From Ignavibacteria bacterium (GTDB taxonomy: Bacteria; Bacteroidota; Ignavibacteria; Tepidaquicellales; Tepidaquicellaceae): a DNA stretch of 64,000 nucleotides. Positions within the stretch are counted from its first letter, which is position 1. The number at the start of each line of letters is the position of its first letter. This document shows, in pieces, positions 7,556 to 15,122 of this stretch. The DNA lies in the NCBI GenBank assembly GCA_016709315.1, contig JADJMZ010000001.1:1116001-1180000 (forward strand). The letters run 5' to 3'. Under the pieces are notes generated by a model. It made no database searches. It saw only the letters and a program-made list of their open reading frames with translations, and was not told the origin of the DNA. Both the position numbers and the translations under genes were made by a program.

Positions 7556-9663
7556 TATGCATCTGTTTTAGGTTTGGCCGTTTCTTTCGGCAGCAATACT
7601 TTCCTGCTTAGTTTTAATTTTCCCGAATCATCTATTCCCATTAGTTTTACCTGAATCGCCTGACCGAATTTCAGCACGTCTTCCACTTTCACCACTCTCT
7701 TATTATCTATTTCGGAAATGTGAAGAAGTCCTTCCTTGCCCGGAAGTATTTCCACAAATGCTCCGAAGTCCTTTATTCCTTTTACAACGCCGTCGTAAAT
7801 CTTGCCGATCTCCGGAACTTCCGTCAGACCTGCTATCATCTTTCTTGCGATCTCCGCCTGTGTCTTGTCAACTGCGGCTATCGTTACCTTTCCTTCATCA
7901 TCAATATCTATCTCGGCTCCGCTCTCTGAAATAATATGTCTGATAGTCTTTCCTCCCGGTCCGATAACAGCTCCTATCATTTCCCTCGGCACCATCATTG
8001 AATATAAATGCGGCGCATACTTTGAGATCGAATCTCTCGGGGCTGTCATTGTTTTACTCATCTCTCCGAGTATGTGAAGTCTTCCGTCTTTTGCCTGCGC
8101 AAGAGCTGTCTCCATTATGTCAAATGAAATTCCTCTGATTTTAATATCCATCTGAATAGCGGTTATACCTTCTGCGGTACCCGCAACCTTGAAATCCATA
8201 TCTCCGAAATGATCCTCGTCTCCGAGTATGTCGGAAATTACGGCAACTTTATCTCCTTCTTTGATGAGTCCCATTGCAATACCCGCAACAGGTTTCTTCA
8301 GTTTTACTCCTGCATCCATTAACGCAAGCGAACCTGCGCAAACTGTCGCCATTGAAGATGAACCGTTCGATTCAAGTATGTCTGATACTATTCTTATTGT
8401 GTATGGAAAATCTTCGTCGTTTGGTAAAAGATTCTTCAAAGATCTTTCAGCAAGATTTCCGTGACCTATTTCTCTTCTTCCCGGTCCCGGTCTGCCGCCT
8501 ACTTCCCCGGTACTGAACGGAGGAAAGTTGTAATGAAGAATAAATTTTTTATAACTCAGTTCTTTAAGTCCTTCTATCATTTGCTCATCTCTCTTTGTTC
8601 CTAGAGTAACTGTCGTAAGACTCTGCGTCTGTCCTCTTGTAAACAAAGCCGAACCGTGAGCTCTCGGCAGTACGCCTGTTTCACTCGCTATGTCTCTTAT
8701 CTCCGTAAATCCGCGTCCGTCAAGTCTTTTCTTATCGTCTAGAACCATTGATCTCATCACATCATACTGTATGTCATGAATAATTGTACCGATCTTCTTT
8801 TCCTGATCGGGATATTTTTCCGATAATGCTGCAACTGCTTTGTCAAAAATTTCCCTGTTCTTTAATTTCCTGTCTTCTTTTGATAAAACAGTGGAAGTTA
8901 CTGACTTAATGTCAGCTTCACAAACCGCTTTTACATCTGCAGTTATTTCTGAAATATCTTCCTTAGAAAATAATTCTCTTTTCTGCTTTCCCGCTTCCTT
9001 TGCAAATTCCTTCTGGAAATCGCAGAGTATGGCTATATGCTTATGAGCAAATTTAATTGCATCAAGAAATTCTGCTTCTGAGATTTCCTTAGCTTCTCCT
9101 TCTACCATCATTATCGAATCCGAAGTTCCTGCAACACTGATATCGAAATCACCTGTTTCTAGCTGTTCGTGCGAGGGATTAACTATCAGTTCTCCGTTAA
9201 TTCTGCTTACTCTTACTTCTGATATCGGCTCGTCAAAAGGAATATCTGAAATCAGCAAAGCTGCTGAAGCGCCGATCGCAGCTACCACATCAGTATCATA
9301 AGCTCCGTCTGACGAATAAACAGAACACAATACCTGTACTTCATTAAAAAATCCTTCCGGAAACATCGGTCTTATAGGTCTGTCAATGAGTCTTGATGAA
9401 AGAATTTCCTTTTCGGTCGGTCTTGCTTCTCTTTTGAAAAAGCCGCCCGGAATTTTTCCTACAGACGCTGTCTTTTCCCTGTAATCTACCGTCAGCGGGA
9501 AAAAATCCTGACCCGGTTTTGCTTCGTCCGAAGCTGTTACTGTGCAGAGAACAATGTTCTCGTCAAGTGAAATAAGCACTGCTCCGTTCGCCTGTTTTGC
9601 TAATTTACCTGTTTCAAGCGTTAATTTCTTACCGCCTATTTCTATGCTTTTTGTAAATGGCAT
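7555..9663 (-). CDS. pnp: Polyribonucleotide nucleotidyltransferase (PNPase)
   Basis: 3'-to-5' phosphorolytic exoribonuclease and RNA-tailing enzyme. The 702 residues match the family (about 700). Order of domains: first RNase PH-like domain, helical linker, second RNase PH-like domain with the RNA/phosphate site GGRPGPGRREIGHG, a KH domain (MIGPGGKTIRHI region, about 555-610), and an S1 domain (YDGVVKGIKDFGAFV, about 620-690). The ATG follows a modest purine-rich stretch (GAAAGAGA). It lies directly downstream of rpsO, the order known from many bacteria, and is coupled to the STAS gene after it. Autogenous control at the rpsO-pnp leader, known in E. coli, cannot be judged here. Confidence 0.97.
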   Translation of the reverse strand: MPFTKSIEIGGKKLTLETGKLAKQANGAVLISLDENIVLCTVTASDEAKPGQDFFPLTVDYREKTASVGKIPGGFFKREARPTEKEILSSRLIDRPIRPMFPEGFFNEVQVLCSVYSSDGAYDTDVVAAIGASAALLISDIPFDEPISEVRVSRINGELIVNPSHEQLETGDFDISVAGTSDSIMMVEGEAKEISEAEFLDAIKFAHKHIAILCDFQKEFAKEAGKQKRELFSKEDISEITADVKAVCEADIKSVTSTVLSKEDRKLKNREIFDKAVAALSEKYPDQEKKIGTIIHDIQYDVMRSMVLDDKKRLDGRGFTEIRDIASETGVLPRAHGSALFTRGQTQSLTTVTLGTKRDEQMIEGLKELSYKKFILHYNFPPFSTGEVGGRPGPGRREIGHGNLAERSLKNLLPNDEDFPYTIRIVSDILESNGSSSMATVCAGSLALMDAGVKLKKPVAGIAMGLIKEGDKVAVISDILGDEDHFGDMDFKVAGTAEGITAIQMDIKIRGISFDIMETALAQAKDGRLHILGEMSKTMTAPRDSISKYAPHLYSMMVPREMIGAVIGPGGKTIRHIISESGAEIDIDDEGKVTIAAVDKTQAEIARKMIAGLTEVPEIGKIYDGVVKGIKDFGAFVEILPGKEGLLHISEIDNKRVVKVEDVLKFGQAIQVKLMGIDDSGKLKLSRKVLLPKETAKPKTDA

Positions 9664-9682
9664 TTAATCTCTTTCGTTTAAA

Positions 9683-9955
9683 TTATTTTCTTATGTCTAA
9701 TTCTTTTATGATCTTTCTGTATCTTGCTACGTCTTTGTTCTCAAGATATCTGAGAAGCTTTCTTCTTTTTCCTACCAGCATAAGAAGTCCTCTTCTTGAG
9801 TGATGATCTTTTTTGAAATTGCTGAAATGCAAAGCTGACAGATCATTTATTCTTTTTGTCAGTATTGCAACCTGGACTTCCGGCTTTCCTGAATCTTCTT
9901 CATTGTCGCCGTCTTTTTTAACGATTTCCTGTTTCTGTTCTGTTGTTAATGGCAT
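9683..9955 (-). CDS. rpsO: 30S ribosomal protein S15
   Basis: Primary 16S rRNA-binding protein of the small subunit platform, 90 residues against the usual 88-89. The conserved core is clear: DTGKPEVQ-type segment (here DSGKPEVQVAILTKRI), the HHSRRGLL rRNA-binding motif, and the terminal RYLENKDVARY region. An insertion-like acidic stretch (KDGDNEEDSG) lies near residues 14-23. The gene is 19 bases upstream of pnp and 13 bases downstream of ribF, so all are almost certainly co-transcribed. The ATG has no Shine-Dalgarno sequence. Confidence 0.96.
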   Translation of the reverse strand: MPLTTEQKQEIVKKDGDNEEDSGKPEVQVAILTKRINDLSALHFSNFKKDHHSRRGLLMLVGKRRKLLRYLENKDVARYRKIIKELDIRK

Positions 9956-9968
9956 TTTGCTTATTTTA

Positions 9969-10904
9969 TTATTTATTTAATATTTCTAAAGAAATTTTTT
10001 TGTCTGAATGTAACTGTGTTCTCAGTTTGTCAATGTTCTCGAATTTAATTTCCTCTCTTATCCTGTCAATGAAACCTATCTTAATTTTCTCTCCGTAAAT
10101 ATCGTCATTGAAATCAAAAATATTCACTTCTAATTTAATTGATTTATCATCAGTGACTGTCGGGTTCCTTCCTATGCTCATCATTCCAAAGTAAGTGTTG
10201 CCGTTTAAAATCACTTCAACTGCATAAATTCCGATAGCCGGGATCAGTTTGAATTCATCCGGGATTTTTATGTTCGCTGTCGGATATCCGAGTTCCCGTC
10301 CGAGTTTCTTTCCTTCAACCACAGTGCCTTCAATCGAATAATTTCTTCCGAGTATTATCGCAGCTTTTTTTACATTTCCTTCTGTCGAAAGTAATTCCCT
10401 CAGTACTGAACTGCTAATATGAAAATCATCCGGCTTGTATTCATCCACTCTGTCAACTGTAAACTCATACTTCGCTGAAAGCTCTTTTAATGTATCGTAA
10501 TTTCCTTCACGGTTCTTTCCGAACATATGATCATATCCGAGGACAAGATCGTTCAGACCAATCTTATCAATCAGATAATTTCTGTAAAAATCATCCGCCG
10601 TCGTATTGGCAAAGTCTTTCGTGAAATTTATCACATATGTAATATCAATGCTGAGCTGACTGAATATTTCAAGCTTTTCTTCAAGTGTAGAAAGTATTCT
10701 GATGTCTTTCGCCCTGTTTTTAAGAACGATCTGAGGATGCGGATCAAACGTGATTAAAACGCTTCGCAATCCTTTTGAATCCCTGACTGAATTTAATTTA
10801 TCAATAATCTTCCTGTGACCTGAATGAACTCCGTCAAATGTACCGACTGATACTGCTGTTTTTTTATCGTATTCAATCTCCCGTATATTCCTTATTACTT
10901 TCAT
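9969..10904 (-). CDS. ribF: Bifunctional riboflavin kinase / FAD synthetase
   Basis: Makes FMN from riboflavin and then FAD. The N-terminal adenylyltransferase domain shows GTFDGVHSGHRKII, the HxGH-type nucleotidyl-transfer motif, and ITFDPHPQ; the C-terminal kinase domain shows GRELGYPTANI and MMSIGRNPT. I start the protein at ATG 10902-10904 (311 residues), because the open frame ten codons longer begins with TTG and the family normally begins shortly before the 'VGTFDGVH' strand. It heads the ribF-rpsO-pnp-STAS operon; ribF next to rpsO is a recurrent bacterial gene order. Confidence 0.95.
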   Translation of the reverse strand: MKVIRNIREIEYDKKTAVSVGTFDGVHSGHRKIIDKLNSVRDSKGLRSVLITFDPHPQIVLKNRAKDIRILSTLEEKLEIFSQLSIDITYVINFTKDFANTTADDFYRNYLIDKIGLNDLVLGYDHMFGKNREGNYDTLKELSAKYEFTVDRVDEYKPDDFHISSSVLRELLSTEGNVKKAAIILGRNYSIEGTVVEGKKLGRELGYPTANIKIPDEFKLIPAIGIYAVEVILNGNTYFGMMSIGRNPTVTDDKSIKLEVNIFDFNDDIYGEKIKIGFIDRIREEIKFENIDKLRTQLHSDKKISLEILNK

Positions 10905-11032
10905 CAGCTTATTGGATTTCCAACGGGAATACAAAAACCAATTTTAATACTGTAATTAAACAGGAATATTTCATCTGATGTTTTCATTCTGCTCTGCCTT
11001 ATTATTCGCTACCGGCAATTTAATTTTATTGA

Positions 11033-11515
11033 TCAGAGACTTTTAACAGCATCTTTGATCTTGTCAAAATTAACCTGAACACCCGGATTCTCAGTGATTT
11101 CTTTATACTTTACAATTCCATCTTTACCTATTACAAATACACATCTTTTTGCAACATTCTTCATTCCGTGAGCAAATGTATCTTGAACCACATCATATTT
11201 ATTTATGACTTCCCTGTTAAAATCGCTGAGCAGAGGATATTTGATACCGTTGCTTTTTGCAAAAGCTTTTTGTACGAATGTTCCGTCAACGCTTACTCCG
11301 AGTATTTCTGCATTAAATCCTTCAAAATCATTGAAACTTTCATTTAATGTGCATATTTGTTCAGTACAGACACCGGTAAATGCCTGCGGGAAGAATAAAA
11401 GAACCACATTTTTCTCACCAAGATATGAACTTAAAGTTATGTCAGTGGGCTCTGCTGATGGTGTAAATGATACTAATGTAAAATCGGGGGCTTTATCGCC
11501 TGTATTTATAGCCAT
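11033..11515 (-). CDS. Peroxiredoxin (AhpE/BCP-like)
   Basis: Thiol peroxidase that reduces hydrogen peroxide and organic hydroperoxides. I use ATG 11513-11515 (160 residues), which gives the typical start MAINTGDKAPDF; the upstream part of the frame is AT-rich leader. The peroxidatic motif reads FFPQAFTGVCTEQIC with Cys50, and Cys55 five residues later could be the resolving thiol as in one-Cys/atypical two-Cys BCP proteins. Thr47 and the later Arg of family members agree. The leader is purely A/T-rich with no Shine-Dalgarno. It is monocistronic and divergent from the ureide operon. Confidence 0.92.
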   Translation of the reverse strand: MAINTGDKAPDFTLVSFTPSAEPTDITLSSYLGEKNVVLLFFPQAFTGVCTEQICTLNESFNDFEGFNAEILGVSVDGTFVQKAFAKSNGIKYPLLSDFNREVINKYDVVQDTFAHGMKNVAKRCVFVIGKDGIVKYKEITENPGVQVNFDKIKDAVKSL

Positions 11516-11752
11516 TTTTTTAATTTTTAGTGTTTGACAAGCACAAAATATAATCATTTAAGATTTTATTAACAATCCGATTCACTATACGATCAAGGTT
11601 TACAATTTACATTGTATGTTCCTTACAAATGAGACTGCTTTGAATCTCTTATTTTTTATTTAAATCATTTTGGCAAATCAGGCTGATTTTGCTTTAATCA
11701 TCTTTATTTCAATTGGTTTGTTATTACAGTCCGCAGAAATTATTTTTGCTGT

Positions 11753-13105
11753 ATGAAATTTGTTGTCAAAAGTAAAAAAGTCTTAACAGGCGGTGCATTA
11801 AAGAACGCTTCTGTTCTGATAGATAATGGGAAAATTGCAGATGTATTTGAATATGAAAAAAAAACTGATTGGATAACGGAAGATTTTGGCGAACTTATAT
11901 TAATGCCGGGACTTACGGATACTCATGTTCATATCAATGAGCCGGGAAGGACGGATTGGGAAGGATTTGAAACGGCTACGAAAGCTGCTGTTGCTGGAGG
12001 AATTACGATGTTAGTTGACATGCCGCTCAACAGTTCGCCGGTTACAACCACCTCTGATTCCTTTGATCAGAAAATTCAATCTGCTGAAAATAAACTCTAT
12101 GCAGATTCAGGATTTTACGGAGGATTGATACCGGGTAATGCAGAAAAGCTTGAACCCCTGATAAAGAGAGGTGTATTGGGATTGAAAGCATTTATGATAG
12201 ATTCAGGTATAGACGAATTTCCATTTGTGAATGAAAATGATCTCAGGAGAGCATTGAGTTCATCTGCGCTGAGAAATGCGCCGGAACTTCCTCTGCTTGT
12301 TCACGCAGAGACAGACTGCGGATTTATCAGACCGGATAAATATTCTCCGAATTCTTTCAGATCATTTCTTGATACAAGACCTGCAGAGTGGGAACATGAG
12401 GCTGTAAAATTTTTAATAAAGCTTTGCCGTGAATTCAGGCATCACATTCATATTGTTCATTTGTCATCTGCAGGTTCACTTGAAATGATAAGAGAAGCAA
12501 AAAAAGAAGGATTGCCTTTGACAGTTGAGACCTGTCCGCATTATTTGTATTTTTCCTCAGAAGATATTCCCGACAATGATACAAGATTCAAATGCACTCC
12601 GCCAATCAGAGACAGCATTAACAGGGAAAAACTCTGGGAAGCAGTCATTGACGGAACGATAGATTTTATTGTAAGCGATCATTCACCTTGTGATCCGGGT
12701 CTGAAGTATATGACTGAAGGGAATTTTGAAAAAGCCTGGGGAGGGATCGCAGGTCTGCAGTTCAGTCTGCCTGTATTCTTGACAGCAGCAAAAGAAAGAA
12801 GGATCTCTGTTGAAAAGGTATCTGAGTTAATGAGCAGACGCACAGCTGAATTTCTGGGACTTGGAAATAAAAAGGGAAAAATAGAGAAAGGATTTGATGC
12901 TGATATAGTTGTCTTTGATCCGGATAAAAAGTTTACAGTTGAAGACAAAAATATTTTTCACAGGCATAAAACAACTCCATATTCAGGCAGAGATTTATTC
13001 GGAGTTACAGAGACTGTTTATTTAAGAGGTAAGAAAGTTTTTGACAAAGGAAAAATAGTTTCGGCAGCTGTAGGGGAAATAGTCCTGAAAAATAAATTTT
13101 ATTAA
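11753..13105 (+). CDS. allB: Allantoinase
   Basis: Cyclic amidohydrolase that opens allantoin to allantoate. The 450 residues match the family. Metal-binding signatures are DTHVHINEPG (His58, His60), the GLKAFM lysine that is carbamylated in this family, VHAET, HIVHLSS and SDHSPC. Sequence alone could also suggest a dihydroorotase, but the genes directly after it (allantoicase, OHCU decarboxylase, hydroxyisourate hydrolase) fix the role. It is the first gene of a four-gene operon; the next start is 20 bases downstream. I saw no clear regulator site upstream and no allantoin permease next to it. Confidence 0.92.
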   Translation: MKFVVKSKKVLTGGALKNASVLIDNGKIADVFEYEKKTDWITEDFGELILMPGLTDTHVHINEPGRTDWEGFETATKAAVAGGITMLVDMPLNSSPVTTTSDSFDQKIQSAENKLYADSGFYGGLIPGNAEKLEPLIKRGVLGLKAFMIDSGIDEFPFVNENDLRRALSSSALRNAPELPLLVHAETDCGFIRPDKYSPNSFRSFLDTRPAEWEHEAVKFLIKLCREFRHHIHIVHLSSAGSLEMIREAKKEGLPLTVETCPHYLYFSSEDIPDNDTRFKCTPPIRDSINREKLWEAVIDGTIDFIVSDHSPCDPGLKYMTEGNFEKAWGGIAGLQFSLPVFLTAAKERRISVEKVSELMSRRTAEFLGLGNKKGKIEKGFDADIVVFDPDKKFTVEDKNIFHRHKTTPYSGRDLFGVTETVYLRGKKVFDKGKIVSAAVGEIVLKNKFY

Positions 13106-13125
13106 TTAAGTAACATTCGTTATAA

Positions 13126-14139
13126 ATGGAACAACAAAATTACGCATCTGTTTTTGCCGGTCTTACAGATCTTGCATCGGAAAAGAACGGAGGCAAAGCG
13201 ATTGCAGCGAGTGATGAATTTTTTGCGGGAAAGGAAAATCTGCTGAAGGAAGGAAGAGGAATATTTATTCCCGGGAAGTTCACGGATAATGGAAAATGGA
13301 TGGACGGCTGGGAGTCAAGAAGGAAGCGGGTTCCCGGTTATGACTGGTGCATAATTAAACTCGGAGCAAAGGGAATGGTCAAAGGTCTGGATATAGATAC
13401 AAATCATTTTCTCGGAAATCATCCGCCTTATGCATCCGTTGAAGCCTGCATTTTGAATGAAGGACAGAAATTTAATCCGGATAAAATTATATGGACAGAA
13501 ATTCTGCAGAAGTCTCCTCTCAATCCCGGTTCGCAAAATCTTTTTGCTGTTATTGACAGCGGAATTTATAACCATGTCAGACTGAATATTTATCCTGACG
13601 GCGGAGTCGCAAGATTCAGGGTTTACGGAGATGTCGTTCCTGACTGGAAGAACGTACCGGATGAACTGACAGATCTTGCAGCATTAATGAACGGAGGAAA
13701 AGTACTTGTTTGCAATGATATGTTTTTCGGATCAAAAGATAATCTCATATCTCCCGGACGGAGCAGCAATATGGGTGACGGCTGGGAAACAAAACGGAAA
13801 AGGATTCCCGGATACGACTGGACAATCATCAAACTTGCCTGTGCGGGAGAAATAAAGAAGATCATAGTTGACACAAATTTTTTTAAAGGAAATTATCCGG
13901 ACAGATGTTCTGTAGAAGGTTGCTTTGCTCCGGAAGCGGCTGATGATGCAATAACTTCAGAAGAAATTGCATGGAAAGAAATTCTTCCTCAGACAAAATT
14001 AAATGGACACATTGAGAATACATTTGAAAATGAAATCACAAAGGCAGGAACAGTAACTCATGTCCGTTTGAATATATTTCCTGACGGCGGAGTCAGCAGA
14101 CTAAGATTATTCGGAAATCCGGATCCTGAGTTTATTTGA
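13126..14139 (+). CDS. alc: Allantoicase
   Basis: Hydrolyses allantoate to ureidoglycolate and urea. The 337-residue protein is visibly built of two homologous halves, as known for allantoicase: each half has a GGK(A/V) strand, a (S/N)D(E/M)FF(A/G)(G/S)K(E/D)NL segment, a GWE(S/T)(R/K)RKR(V/I)PGYDW motif (about residues 62-76 and 219-233), a D-T-N-x-F strand and a closing FPDGGV or YPDGGV(A/S)R motif. It lies 20 bases after allB and 10 before uraD. Allantoicase rather than an allantoate amidohydrolase means that urea, not ammonia, is released; no urease is in the window. Confidence 0.95.
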   Translation: MEQQNYASVFAGLTDLASEKNGGKAIAASDEFFAGKENLLKEGRGIFIPGKFTDNGKWMDGWESRRKRVPGYDWCIIKLGAKGMVKGLDIDTNHFLGNHPPYASVEACILNEGQKFNPDKIIWTEILQKSPLNPGSQNLFAVIDSGIYNHVRLNIYPDGGVARFRVYGDVVPDWKNVPDELTDLAALMNGGKVLVCNDMFFGSKDNLISPGRSSNMGDGWETKRKRIPGYDWTIIKLACAGEIKKIIVDTNFFKGNYPDRCSVEGCFAPEAADDAITSEEIAWKEILPQTKLNGHIENTFENEITKAGTVTHVRLNIFPDGGVSRLRLFGNPDPEFI

Positions 14140-14149
14140 TCTTTTGAAT

Positions 14150-14653
14150 ATGACAGATAAAATTTCAGACAGAGAGAATATAATTAAAGAATTGTCAGAT
14201 TGCTGCGGTTCGGGAAAATGGGTCAGTGGTATGTATGAACATTATCCATTTAAAACAGAAGAAAAATTATTTTATGAAGCAGAAAGAATCTGGTTAAGTC
14301 TGAATGAATCCGACTGGCTGGAAGCATTTCTTCATCATCCGAAGATCGGGGACATTAATTCACTCAGGGAAAAATTTTCTTCATCAAAGCATTTAGCGGA
14401 GAATGAACAGGCAGGTGTCAATGATGCATCACCCGAAACACTTCACGAACTTGCAAGATTCAATGAAGAGTATGAAAAAAAATTCGGATACATTTTTATT
14501 GTCTGCGCAACTGGAAAATCAGCGGAAGAAATGCTTGATATTATAAGATCAAGAATTGGAAATGAAAAGGAAAATGAAATTTTAACTGCAATGAAAGAGC
14601 AAAGTAAAATCACACAGATCAGATTGAATAAAATAAAAGATAAATTGCTATGA
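14150..14653 (+). CDS. uraD: OHCU decarboxylase
   Basis: Decarboxylates 2-oxo-4-hydroxy-4-carboxy-5-ureidoimidazoline to (S)-allantoin, the step after hydroxyisourate hydrolase. The protein is 167 residues from ATG 14150 (an in-frame TTG two codons earlier is less likely). The family signature HHPKIGD with the catalytic His is at about residues 63-69, followed by the conserved E-Q-A-G-V segment and a helical C-terminal half. The stop overlaps the uraH ATG by four bases (ATGA), so both are translationally coupled, which fits the unstable intermediate passed between them. Confidence 0.93.
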   Translation: MTDKISDRENIIKELSDCCGSGKWVSGMYEHYPFKTEEKLFYEAERIWLSLNESDWLEAFLHHPKIGDINSLREKFSSSKHLAENEQAGVNDASPETLHELARFNEEYEKKFGYIFIVCATGKSAEEMLDIIRSRIGNEKENEILTAMKEQSKITQIRLNKIKDKLL

Positions 14654-14991
14654 GCAGGATAACTTCACACATACTCGATACTTCAGCAGGAAGACCTGCC
14701 GAAGGAATTTATGCAGAGTTATCTGTCATGAGTAACAGCGGTGAATGGGAACATCTTACATCCGGTAAATCTGACAGAGACGGAAGAATTAAAGATCTTC
14801 TGAACGATAACATTAAGATTCAGAACGGAATATATAAAATGAAATTCATTACAAAAGATTACTTCAAAAATAACAAGATCAGATGTTTTTATCCTTTTGT
14901 GGAAATTGTTTTCGAAATTGACACCGAAGAACATTATCATATTCCATTGCTTCTGAGTCCTTTCGGATATTCTACTTACAGAGGAAGCTGA
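14650..14991 (+). CDS. uraH: 5-hydroxyisourate hydrolase (transthyretin-like)
   Basis: Transthyretin-fold enzyme that hydrolyses 5-hydroxyisourate to OHCU. At 113 residues it matches the family. The N-terminal catalytic segment ITSHILDTSAGRPA and the invariant C-terminal tetrapeptide YRGS are both present, separating it from true transthyretins. There is no signal peptide, so it is cytoplasmic. It ends the ureide operon and starts inside the uraD stop. The order is the reverse of the pathway (last enzymes encoded first). The uricase that would feed it must lie elsewhere, or hydroxyisourate comes from another oxidase. Confidence 0.94.
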   Translation: MSRITSHILDTSAGRPAEGIYAELSVMSNSGEWEHLTSGKSDRDGRIKDLLNDNIKIQNGIYKMKFITKDYFKNNKIRCFYPFVEIVFEIDTEEHYHIPLLLSPFGYSTYRGS

Positions 14992-15122
14992 AGTTTTCCT
15001 GCAGCAGTCACGGAGCTATTTTCAAATATTTTAACTTCTTCTAACTATGAGAGAAATATCTTTCGCATTAAAAGATAGACATCCCAGGAAAGAATCCGTA
15101 GTATCTTACTGTCTTAATGTGA

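Noticed and set aside
11753..13105. Dihydroorotase (pyrC)
   Set aside because: Same superfamily, but the operon with allantoicase, OHCU decarboxylase and hydroxyisourate hydrolase makes allantoinase far more likely.
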